Assembly: GCA_002469765.1 (NCBI GenBank)
Contig: DKNS01000117.1
Location: 1 to 13,540 of the forward strand
Reading direction: 5' to 3'
DNA: 13,540 bases
Origin: Flavobacteriales bacterium UBA7382
GTDB taxonomy: Bacteria; Bacteroidota; Bacteroidia; Flavobacteriales_D; Sanyastnellaceae
Shown here piece by piece: positions 6,618 to 13,357 of this stretch. A program made the translations under genes and the position numbers. Every line of letters begins with the position of its first letter. The first letter of the stretch is position 1. The notes under the pieces are model-generated. The model saw nothing but the letters and a program-made list of their open reading frames with translations, did no database searches and had not been told where the DNA came from.

Positions 6618-8629
6618 ATGTTGTACGCAAAGCCCAAGCGCAACCACCGTCCTGGTTGCTGGACGTTGCCCAGGTCGACGTATTCGCGGTCGAGGGCATT
6701 GTCGACACGGAGGTAGGTGCGGAACTGGTCGGACTCGAACGTCTTGCTCAAGGTGAAGGACACCAAGGAGAATGGCGCGTACTCCACTTCCTCGCCTCCA
6801 GGAACCACGTATCCGCCGAGGCGGTCTTGGTGGCTCCAACGCGCGTCCAAGCGCACCGCGCCTGGGCCTTGCAGTCCCAAAGAAGCGTCGACCTTGGTCT
6901 TCAACCCGTCCAACACGTAGTTGCTCTCAAAGCCCGCGCTGTTCTCGCTCGCCTCCATGGTGGTGAAGCCCAAACGCGCGTAACGCAACTGCCAATCTCC
7001 CGTCAACCGCTGGTTGGGCGTGATGTTCAACATCGTCTCAAGGCCTGTGAACGTAACCTCACGCAGGTTGATGGCGAAGGTGGTGTCGCTTCCGTTGGGG
7101 CGGGCCCAATCAATCAAATCGTGGCCTTGACGTTGGAAAAGGGTTTGCTCGAACTGCACCCCGTAGGTGGCGTCATTGGCCAAGGACAAGCGCACTCCGG
7201 TCTCGAGGTGATCCGCCCACTCCGAGGACAAGTCACGGCTTCCAAACGCCCCGCCCACTGTGTAGTAAAGGTCGGTGAACGATGGGTGGCGCACCGAGCG
7301 GTTGGCCGAGGCAAACAAGATGGATGAACCGTCGCCCGACATGTCGATGGACAATTCTGCCCCGGGGACGAACCGGGTGCCAAACATGGTGTTGTGGTTC
7401 CACGCAGCCGTGGCCGACAACGCGAACACCCCCACTTCCGCGCGGTGGCCCACCGCCACGTCAGTGTTGAATCGGAAATCTGCACGGCGGTACACGCTGT
7501 CGGCGTTGCCCAAGCTGTCCACCCCCAGCACGTTGCTTTTCACGAATTCGCGCCGCGAATCCACAGAGATGAAGGTCTCTCCCAAGTCCGACTGGACACG
7601 CCAGGCAAGGCGGCCACCTGTGGTTTGGCTGACGTGCTGATTGGGGCCTGCGTACCAACTTGCCGCGGTGTCGCCTCCCATCACGTAAAACCCCTCGTCA
7701 GTCAAGGTGAAGAAGTCGTTGTGCTCTCGGAACAGTTGGAACAAGTCGGTGTGTGTGCGGTGGTGCAAGGCCGCCTCCAAGGAGGCGTTTTCCCAAGCTT
7801 TGGTGTACACCGCCTGCGCCTGGAGGGTTTGGGTCTCCTCGTATTGAAAGGGGAAGCTCGCAGTGTAAAAGTTCTGCGCGCCGAAATTCTTGCCGACGTA
7901 CCCTGCACTGGTGCGCAACGACCCCCAATCGCCCGCCAACCAACCGGCGTAACGGGCGCGCAACATGGAAGCGTCTGTGTTTTGGGCAAATCCTGTGGTG
8001 CCGATGCGGCTCAGCGAAACGCGATGGCGTGCCACGTTCTTGGTGTTCAAATCTGTGCCGAAGTCCACGCGTGCCTTCGCACGCATCCAAGCGTTCGAAC
8101 CTGTCTCGGCCACGAGGAGTGCCCCGTCTTGGGTTGACGGGCCAGCAGTCAGTGCCACCGCGCCGGTCATGGCGCCAGTTCCAAGGGCGCTCGACGCGCC
8201 ACCTCGGAACACCTCAATGCGAGAAATGTCTTCAGGATCGACGGGAAGGTCCATGAGGTGGTGGCCCGTTTGAGGCGAGCTCCAGCGGACGCCGTCCACC
8301 CACAACGCAGTTTGTTCAAACGTGCCGCCACGCACGCTAAGGTCGGTGGTGATGCCCACCGCGCCGCGAGACCGCACGTCGATGCCAGGAACCGTTTCCA
8401 AAACGTCGGCCACAGAAGGAGCCCCAGTCTCGGCGATTTCTTGGGCAGAAACCACCACAAGTGCCCGAGGGGCCATCTGGGGCGTGACAGAAAAGCTGCC
8501 TGTCACGGCCGCGGGGTTCAACGCCATGGTGTCCACAACCATCTTGCTGATTTCCGATTGCGCCGACGCTGCAATTTGGGCAGAGAAGAAGGCGAATAAC
8601 ATCGCCAAGGAGAGGGAGAAATGTTTCAT
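6611..8629 (-). CDS. TonB-dependent outer-membrane receptor, BtuB-like
   Basis: A 672-residue outer-membrane active transporter. Residues 1-23 are a signal peptide (MKHFSLSLAMLFAFFSAQIAASA). A TonB-box-like DTMALNPAAVTGS follows at 33-45. The plug domain covers about 48-165, with SVADVLETVPGIDVRSRG, LSVRGGTFEQTALWVDG and DISRIEVFRGGASSALGTGAMTGAVAL, shortened here to its hallmark RIEVFRGGASSALG. The rest is a beta-barrel with alternating aromatic strands, including SANRSVRHPSFTDLYY and a final strand RWLRLGFAYN. It lacks the N-terminal carboxypeptidase-like domain typical of SusC proteins, so import of a small ligand (cobalamin, siderophore or metal complex) is more likely than glycans; the substrate is not readable. 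No cobalamin riboswitch is present upstream. The ATG at 8629 is preferred over a TTG one codon upstream. It is the first gene of the five-gene minus-strand run and is preceded by a perfect TAnnTTTG. Confidence 0.95.
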   Translation of the reverse strand: MKHFSLSLAMLFAFFSAQIAASAQSEISKMVVDTMALNPAAVTGSFSVTPQMAPRALVVVSAQEIAETGAPSVADVLETVPGIDVRSRGAVGITTDLSVRGGTFEQTALWVDGVRWSSPQTGHHLMDLPVDPEDISRIEVFRGGASSALGTGAMTGAVALTAGPSTQDGALLVAETGSNAWMRAKARVDFGTDLNTKNVARHRVSLSRIGTTGFAQNTDASMLRARYAGWLAGDWGSLRTSAGYVGKNFGAQNFYTASFPFQYEETQTLQAQAVYTKAWENASLEAALHHRTHTDLFQLFREHNDFFTLTDEGFYVMGGDTAASWYAGPNQHVSQTTGGRLAWRVQSDLGETFISVDSRREFVKSNVLGVDSLGNADSVYRRADFRFNTDVAVGHRAEVGVFALSATAAWNHNTMFGTRFVPGAELSIDMSGDGSSILFASANRSVRHPSFTDLYYTVGGAFGSRDLSSEWADHLETGVRLSLANDATYGVQFEQTLFQRQGHDLIDWARPNGSDTTFAINLREVTFTGLETMLNITPNQRLTGDWQLRYARLGFTTMEASENSAGFESNYVLDGLKTKVDASLGLQGPGAVRLDARWSHQDRLGGYVVPGGEEVEYAPFSLVSFTLSKTFESDQFRTYLRVDNALDREYVDLGNVQQPGRWLRLGFAYNMK

Positions 8630-8645
8630 CAAATCTGAATCTTAA

Positions 8646-8661
8646 GCCGGGGTTTTCCGGC
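8646..8661 (-). other. Small hairpin in the receptor mRNA leader
   Basis: GCCGG and CCGGC arms (5 bp, all G-C) enclose a 6-nt loop. With the -7 element at 8673-8680 the transcript would begin near 8667, so the hairpin would occupy most of the roughly 38-nt leader, 16 nt before the ATG. It is too short and simple for a known riboswitch. It might affect mRNA stability or translation. Confidence 0.3.
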
Positions 8662-8672
8662 ACATTTGGAGT

Positions 8673-8680
8673 CAAACCTA
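8673..8680 (-). promoter_or_regulatory. -7 promoter element for the TonB-receptor operon
   Basis: On the minus strand this reads TAGGTTTG, a perfect match to the Bacteroidota -7 consensus TAnnTTTG. It lies 43 nt upstream of the receptor ATG, a typical distance. A matching TTTG -33 box is not seen at the expected spacing. It would drive the receptor-isomerase-lipB-regulator-rlmN run. Confidence 0.5.
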
Positions 8681-8716
8681 GGGCGTGGAACCGCCACTTT
8701 GCACCCTCGAGGTCCG

Positions 8717-8724
8717 TACATTTG
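8717..8724 (+). promoter_or_regulatory. -7 promoter element for lysS, giving a near-leaderless mRNA
   Basis: TACATTTG matches the Bacteroidota -7 consensus TAnnTTTG perfectly and ends only 5 nt before the lysS ATG at 8730. A TTTG at 8698-8701 could serve as a -33 box, although the 15-nt spacer is shorter than usual. If used, transcription would start at or within a few bases of the start codon. A second, weaker match, CACATTTG, occurs at 8661-8668 and would give a conventional leader. Confidence 0.45.
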
Positions 8725-8729
8725 AACAC

Positions 8730-10454
8730 ATGATTCGTAGCGAACAAGAACGGCAGCGCATCGCCTCGGTGGAGGCGCTTCGTCAGCGTGGCATCGACCC
8801 CTACCCGGCAGCGGCGTTCCCCGTCACCCACCACTGCGCCTCGCTGAAAGCCAACTTCCAAGAGGGATTGAAGGTGACGCTCGCGGGTCGAATGATGGGC
8901 CGCCGCATCATGGGCAAAGCGTCTTTTGCCGAATTGCAAGACCACGAAGGTTCGCTGCAGATCTACCTCAATCGGGACGAATTGTGCCCCGGAGAGGACA
9001 AGGGTTTGTACAACGACGTGTTCAAAAAGCTCTTGGACCGCGGCGATTTCATCGGCGTGGAAGGCGAGACGTTCAAAACCCAGGTCGGTGAACCTTCGGT
9101 GAAGGTCACGTCATTGACCGTGTTGAGCAAGGCCATTCGGCCCCTGCCCGCCGTCAAAACCGACGAAGATGGCAACGTGCACGACGCCTTCACAGACCCC
9201 GAGTTGCGGTACCGGATGCGCTACGTGGATTTGGTGGTGAACCCCCAGGTGAAAAAGACCTTCGAAGCGCGGTCGACCATCATCCGCAAAATCCGCGAAT
9301 CGTTCGACGCCAAAGGGTGGATGGAAGTGGACACGCCCGTGCTTCAGAGCATCCCCGGCGGGGCGGCGGCACGCCCGTTCGTCACCCACCACAACGCCTT
9401 GGACATTCCCTTGTACCTGCGAATCGCCAACGAGCTCTACCTGAAGCGGTTGATCGTCGGTGGGTTCGACGGGGTGTACGAATTCAGCCGAAACTTCCGC
9501 AATGAAGGGATGGATCGGACGCACAACCCCGAATTCACCGTCATGGAACTCTACGTGGCCTACCAGGACTACCACTGGATGATGGAAACGACGGAGAACC
9601 TCTTCGGCGAGTTGGCCCAGGCTGTGCACGGCACCAATGAAGTTCCATTGGGGGAGCACGTCATCAACTTCGCTCCTCCATATGCCCGGGTGACCATGCG
9701 CGACGCCATCCTCGAGCACACCGAGGTGGACATCGACGGGCTGGACGAGGCGGGGCTTCGCCAAGCCTGCTTGGACCAAGGTTTGGAGATCGACGACTCC
9801 ATGGGTCGAGGCAAGCTCATCGATGAATTGTTCGGCGAAAAGTGCGAGCACCACTACATCCAGCCCACGTTCATTTGCGATTACCCCACAGACATGTCGC
9901 CTTTGACGAAGGCCCATCGGGACAAGCCAGGGTACACGGAACGGTTCGAGCTCATGATCAACGGCACCGAGGTGGCCAACGCCTACTCTGAACTCAACGA
10001 CCCCCTGGACCAACGCGAGCGCTTCGAGGACCAATTGATGTTGTCAGAACGTGGGGACGACGAAGCCATGTTCATCGACCACGACTTCCTGCGCGCGTTG
10101 GAATACGGCATGCCCCCGACCAGCGGAATCGGAATCGGCATCGACCGTTTGGTCATGATGATGACCAACCAGACGTCCATCCAAGAAGTCTTGTTCTTCC
10201 CTCAAATGCGACCCGAAGCGTTCGAAACCGCGGGTGGAGATGCGAATTTCAGTGCGCTGGGCGTGCCAGAGATTTGGGCGGAGCACCTCGTGGCGGCAGG
10301 ATTCACCACCCCAGATGAACTGCTGGCCTCCAAGCCGACGCAGGTCCACCAGCGTCTCAACGGCTTCCGCAAAAAGAACAAATTGGACATTGCTGCACTT
10401 CAATTGGACGACGTGACCGCGTGGTTCAACAACGCAGGAAACGCTGCACCATGA
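8730..10454 (+). CDS. lysS: Lysyl-tRNA synthetase, class II
   Basis: A 574-residue class II LysRS that charges tRNA-Lys in the cytoplasm. An OB-fold anticodon-binding domain covers about 47-135, with GRRIMGKASFAELQDHEG. The catalytic core follows: motif 1 region DTPVLQSIPGGAAARPF (201-217), motif 2 around FRNEGMDRTHNPEF (256-269) and motif 3 GIGIGIDRLVMM (466-477). After motif 3 there is an extra C-terminal region of about 80 residues, including LVAAGFTTPDELLASKP (520-536), which resembles a helix-hairpin-helix-like domain and is absent from E. coli LysRS; I recall comparable extensions in Bacteroidota enzymes. The frame is open back to a GTG at 8685, but the ATG at 8730 gives the conserved start MIRSEQERQRIASVEALRQRG, here shortened to SEQERQRIASVEALR. 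The stop overlaps the next start as ATGA, so lysS, the SufT-like gene and dxr are likely one operon. Confidence 0.97.
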   Translation: MIRSEQERQRIASVEALRQRGIDPYPAAAFPVTHHCASLKANFQEGLKVTLAGRMMGRRIMGKASFAELQDHEGSLQIYLNRDELCPGEDKGLYNDVFKKLLDRGDFIGVEGETFKTQVGEPSVKVTSLTVLSKAIRPLPAVKTDEDGNVHDAFTDPELRYRMRYVDLVVNPQVKKTFEARSTIIRKIRESFDAKGWMEVDTPVLQSIPGGAAARPFVTHHNALDIPLYLRIANELYLKRLIVGGFDGVYEFSRNFRNEGMDRTHNPEFTVMELYVAYQDYHWMMETTENLFGELAQAVHGTNEVPLGEHVINFAPPYARVTMRDAILEHTEVDIDGLDEAGLRQACLDQGLEIDDSMGRGKLIDELFGEKCEHHYIQPTFICDYPTDMSPLTKAHRDKPGYTERFELMINGTEVANAYSELNDPLDQRERFEDQLMLSERGDDEAMFIDHDFLRALEYGMPPTSGIGIGIDRLVMMMTNQTSIQEVLFFPQMRPEAFETAGGDANFSALGVPEIWAEHLVAAGFTTPDELLASKPTQVHQRLNGFRKKNKLDIAALQLDDVTAWFNNAGNAAP

Positions 10455-10771
10455 GCGAAACAGCCCCAATCCCGACAGAGCAGGATGTCATTGACATCGT
10501 CAAGACCATTTTTGATCCGGAAATCCCCGTGGACATCTACGAACTCGGGCTCATCTACGAGATCAACGTCAAGAAAACCGGGTTCATCCACATCGACATG
10601 ACCCTCACCTCACCCAACTGTCCTGTGGCCGAGAGCTTGCCACAGGATGTGGAAAACAAGGTTGCCTCCCTCGACGGAGCGAAAGGGTGCAAGGTCACCA
10701 TCGTCTTCGAGCCCACTTGGACCCAAGACATGATGAGTGAGGAAGCCAAACTCGAACTCGGATTCCTGTGA
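10451..10771 (+). CDS. sufT: SufT/MIP18-family (DUF59) Fe-S cluster assembly protein
   Basis: A 106-residue single-domain MIP18 protein. The family core DPEIPVDIYELGLIY spans 22-36, with TSPNCP at 53-58 containing the conserved cysteine C57, and EPTWTQDMMSEEA at 87-99. Members help mature Fe-S proteins in the SUF pathway and are related to PaaD and eukaryotic CIA2. No other suf gene is in the window. The start at 10451 overlaps the lysS stop (ATGA), and its own stop overlaps the dxr start (TGATG), so it is translated in step with both. An earlier in-frame start lies inside lysS but adds only non-conserved residues. The family call is firm. SufT as a specific name is less certain, since PaaD-like proteins of phenylacetate pathways share the fold; the absence of paa genes argues for a general Fe-S role. 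Confidence 0.9.
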   Translation: MSETAPIPTEQDVIDIVKTIFDPEIPVDIYELGLIYEINVKKTGFIHIDMTLTSPNCPVAESLPQDVENKVASLDGAKGCKVTIVFEPTWTQDMMSEEAKLELGFL

Positions 10772-11946
10772 TGCGCCAACCTGAAAACGACGCACCCACG
10801 CGCGGCATTGCCGTCTTGGGGTCAACCGGATCCATTGGCACCCAGGCCCTTGATGTCATCCGCGGGCAACGTGACGCCCTGCACGTGGAAGTCCTTTCGG
10901 CGCACAACAATGCCGACTTGCTTGTAAAGCAGGCGCTGGAATTCAAGCCCAACGTGGTCGTGATTGGAAACGACGACAAGTGGAAACAGGTGAACGACGC
11001 GCTCTTTGATCTTGGCATCAAGGTCTACAGCGGCGGCGAGGCCTTGGAGCAAGTTGTGGAAACCGACGGCATCGATATGGTGCTCACCGCCATGGTTGGC
11101 GCCGCCGGATTGAAGCCCACCATGCGGGCCATCCAAGCCGGCAAGCACATTGCGTTGGCGAACAAGGAAACACTCGTCGTGGCCGGAGAACTCGTCATGG
11201 CCGCCGCCCGACAGCGAGGGGTGGACATCCACCCTGTGGATTCTGAGCACAGCGCGATCTACCAATGCCTCGCGGGCGAGTTCCACAACCCCATCGAGAA
11301 AGTCATCCTGACGGCATCAGGGGGACCGTTCCGCGGACGCGATTTGGCCTCGTTGGAAGGGGTGACCAAGGCGGACGCCCTGAAGCATCCCAACTGGGAC
11401 ATGGGTGCCAAAATCACGATCGACAGCGCCTCGTTGATGAACAAGGGCCTCGAGGTGATCGAAGCCAAGTGGTTGTTCGACGTCGACCCAGACCAAATTG
11501 ACGTGGTCGTCCACCCCCAAAGCATCGTCCACAGCTGCGTGCAATTCACCGACGGAAGCATCAAAGCCCAGCTCGGTTTGCCCGACATGAAGCTCCCCAT
11601 CCAATATGCCCTGACCTACCCTCGGCGCCTGGCCAATGAGTTTCCTAGGTTCAGCTTCATGGATTACCCCGAGCTCACGTTCGAGCAGCCCGACGACAAG
11701 ACGTTCCGCAACTTGGCTCTGGCATTTGAGGCCCTTCGGACAGGCGGCAACGCCCCTGCCGTTCTTAATGCCGCAAACGAAGTTGCCGTCGCCCGCTTTT
11801 TGCGAGACGAACTCACCTTCTTGGACCTTCCTCGGGTGGTGGAACACGCGTTGGAGCGCGTGACACCACTGTCCAAGCCGTCCTTGGACGACTTGGTGGC
11901 GTCCGACGCGGAAGCGCGCCGTGTCGCAACTGAATGGCGTTCTTGA
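10771..11946 (+). CDS. dxr: 1-deoxy-D-xylulose 5-phosphate reductoisomerase (DXR/IspC)
   Basis: A 391-residue enzyme for the committed MEP-pathway step: rearrangement and NADPH reduction of DXP to MEP, leading to isoprenoid precursors. The NADPH-binding motif GSTGSIG is at 17-23, and NKET is at 131-134. The metal ligands are D157 and E159 in DSEHSA, and E228 in MNKGLE. Substrate-loop residues are in TASGGPFR (181-188), HPNWDMG (206-212) and HPQS (248-251). The C-terminal helical domain includes LNAANEVAVARFL. The length is that of the family. The ATG at 10771 shares its first base with the last base of the SufT-like stop; a GTG at 10768 is an alternative adding one residue. The enzyme is the target of fosmidomycin in other bacteria. 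The gene ends 19 nt from the convergent frr stop. Confidence 0.98.
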   Translation: MRQPENDAPTRGIAVLGSTGSIGTQALDVIRGQRDALHVEVLSAHNNADLLVKQALEFKPNVVVIGNDDKWKQVNDALFDLGIKVYSGGEALEQVVETDGIDMVLTAMVGAAGLKPTMRAIQAGKHIALANKETLVVAGELVMAAARQRGVDIHPVDSEHSAIYQCLAGEFHNPIEKVILTASGGPFRGRDLASLEGVTKADALKHPNWDMGAKITIDSASLMNKGLEVIEAKWLFDVDPDQIDVVVHPQSIVHSCVQFTDGSIKAQLGLPDMKLPIQYALTYPRRLANEFPRFSFMDYPELTFEQPDDKTFRNLALAFEALRTGGNAPAVLNAANEVAVARFLRDELTFLDLPRVVEHALERVTPLSKPSLDDLVASDAEARRVATEWRS

Positions 11947-11965
11947 GATCCCTGTCTCGGCGTCC

Positions 11966-12529
11966 TCAGATGGTCATGATGTCGGCCTCCTTCGCGGCCA
12001 ACACCGACTCCACCTTGGACACATACTTGTCTGTGAGCTCCTGAACCATTTGCTCGCCCTTTTTGAGGTCGTCCTCCGACATGCCGTCGTTCTTCGATTC
12101 CTTCAAGAAGTCGTTGGCGTCTTTCCGTGCATTCCTGATGCCCACACGCGCACCCTCACCCTCAGATCGGGCGCGCTTGCCCAATTCCCGACGACGCTCT
12201 TCCGTCAATGGGGGAATGTTGATGATCAAGACTTCCCCATTGTTCATGGGGTTCAAACCAAGGTTGGCGTTGATGATCCCCGTGGAAATCGGATCCAGCA
12301 TGCCCTTTTCCCAAGGCTGAACCACCAACGTCCTGGCGTCTGTGCTGTTCACATTGGCCACCTGGCTCACTGGCGTCTGAGAGCCATAGTAGTCCACCCG
12401 AACAGACTCCAGCATGGACGGGTGGGCCTTGCCTGCGCGGATCTTGCTCAACTCCCCTTCGAGGCGCGAAATCGCCTTGTCCATCTTCTCCCGCGCCTCG
12501 TCCAGCGCCATTTGAATCTCTTCGTTCAT
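11966..12529 (-). CDS. frr: Ribosome recycling factor
   Basis: A 187-residue RRF, which with EF-G splits the post-termination ribosome. The length is normal (about 185). Domain I is the three-helix bundle, residues 1-30 and 106-187, with LSKIRAGKAHPSMLE at 28-41 and RNARKDANDFLK at 132-143. R132 corresponds to the functionally important Arg132 of the E. coli factor. Domain II, residues 31-105, contains YYGSQTPVSQVANV and the QPWEKGML segment. The ATG at 12529 starts the usual MNEEIQMAL sequence. It is 41 nt downstream of pyrH on the same strand, in the common order tsf-pyrH-frr, and converges with dxr. Confidence 0.98.
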   Translation of the reverse strand: MNEEIQMALDEAREKMDKAISRLEGELSKIRAGKAHPSMLESVRVDYYGSQTPVSQVANVNSTDARTLVVQPWEKGMLDPISTGIINANLGLNPMNNGEVLIINIPPLTEERRRELGKRARSEGEGARVGIRNARKDANDFLKESKNDGMSEDDLKKGEQMVQELTDKYVSKVESVLAAKEADIMTI

Positions 12530-12545
12530 CTCGTTTGGGTTGCTC

Positions 12546-12567
12546 TCAGGTCGCCTGTCTTCAGGTC
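12546..12567. repeat. Direct repeat TCAGGTC in the pyrH-frr gap
   Basis: TCAGGTC occurs twice, at 12546-12552 and 12561-12567, with a 15-nt period. Between and overlapping them is a 4-bp hairpin, CCTG (12554-12557) and CAGG (12562-12565). It occupies most of the 41-nt gap between the pyrH stop and the frr start. It could be a protein site, but its small size makes chance a fair explanation. Confidence 0.25.
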
Positions 12568-12570
12568 AAA

Positions 12571-13278
12571 TCAAAATTCCACCACCGTGCCAATGGGCTC
12601 GCCTTCCACCAAGCGCTGGAGATTGCCTGGCTTGTTCATGTCGAACACCACAATGGGAAGGTTGTTTTCGTTGCACAACGTGAAGGCCGTCATGTCCATC
12701 ACCTTCAACCCACGCTCAAACACTTCATTGAAGGTGACGCGGTCGTAGCGTGTGGCCGTCGGGTCCCGCTCAGGGTCCGCTGTGTAGATGCCATCCACAC
12801 GGGTGCCTTTGAGGATGACGTCTGCGTCAATTTCAATTGCGCGCAGCGACGCCGCCGAATCGGTGGTGAAAAACGGGTTGCCTGTACCAGCACCGAAAAT
12901 GACCACGCGCCCCTTCTCCAAATGTCGTACCGCCCGCCGTCGGATGAACGGCTCAGCAATCTGCTTCAATTCAATGGCGCTCTGAAGACGAGTGTCAAGC
13001 CCAGCCGCTTCGCATGCGCTTTGCAAAGCCATGGCGTTGATCACGGTGGCCAACATGCCCATGTAATCTCCCTGGGTTCGCTCCATGCCCCCCTCCTCAG
13101 CCTGAACCCCACGGAAAATGTTGCCGCCTCCAATGACGATGGCGCACTCAATGCCCTTGTCCACAATGGACTTGACCTCTTCTGCGTATTGAGCCAATCG
13201 GCCGTTGTCAATGCCAAATTGCTTGTCGCCCATCAGGGCCTCACCACTCAATTTCAGGAGGACGCGCTTGTACTTCAT
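12571..13278 (-). CDS. pyrH: Uridylate (UMP) kinase
   Basis: A 235-residue bacterial UMP kinase of the amino-acid-kinase fold, which phosphorylates UMP to UDP with ATP and is usually a GTP-activated, UTP-inhibited hexamer. Motifs in order: LLKLSGEAL (7-15), GGGNIFRG (50-57), DYMGMLAT (71-78), FGAGTGNPFFTTDSAA (128-143), and LKGTRVDGIYTADP (156-169). The frame is open about 100 nt further upstream, through the hairpin after tsf, but that part is not conserved. The ATG at 13278 gives the standard MKYKRVLLKLSGEAL start. It lies 79 nt after tsf and 41 nt before frr, as in many bacteria. No Shine-Dalgarno is obvious. Confidence 0.98.
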   Translation of the reverse strand: MKYKRVLLKLSGEALMGDKQFGIDNGRLAQYAEEVKSIVDKGIECAIVIGGGNIFRGVQAEEGGMERTQGDYMGMLATVINAMALQSACEAAGLDTRLQSAIELKQIAEPFIRRRAVRHLEKGRVVIFGAGTGNPFFTTDSAASLRAIEIDADVILKGTRVDGIYTADPERDPTATRYDRVTFNEVFERGLKVMDMTAFTLCNENNLPIVVFDMNKPGNLQRLVEGEPIGTVVEF

Positions 13279-13296
13279 GCTGCTGCGAATATCGCC

Positions 13297-13343
13297 CAAA
13301 ATGCACGAAGGCCGCCCTGAGGGCAGCCTTCGAATGCTTCGTG
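13297..13343 (-). terminator. Hairpin between tsf and pyrH, probable terminator or attenuator
   Basis: A 12-bp stem, CGAAGGCCGCCC (13306-13317) against GGGCAGCCTTCG (13321-13332), with one C/A mismatch and a 3-nt loop. On the minus strand the stem is followed after three bases by TTTT (13297-13300), a modest T-tract. A second copy of the outer arm exists: CACGAAG (13304-13310) can pair with CTTCGTG (13337-13343) instead of with the inner CTTCG. This gives two mutually exclusive foldings. It could end most tsf transcripts while letting some continue into pyrH-frr. Confidence 0.55.
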
Positions 13344-13357
13344 TCGTCAAACTGCGC

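Noticed and set aside
8630..8684. Cobalamin riboswitch ahead of the BtuB-like receptor
   Set aside because: The leader is only about 40 nt from the candidate promoter and lacks the conserved B12-box and the length of such a riboswitch.
9111..10034. 307-codon minus-strand open frame opposite lysS
   Set aside because: The lysS catalytic motifs fill this stretch; the antisense product has shadow-like composition.
11947..11965. Bidirectional terminator between dxr and frr
   Set aside because: Only a 4-bp GAGA/TCTC repeat is present, without a T-tract on either side.
12535..13320. 261-codon plus-strand open frame opposite pyrH
   Set aside because: The pyrH motifs are all present on the minus strand, and the antisense product has no recognisable feature.
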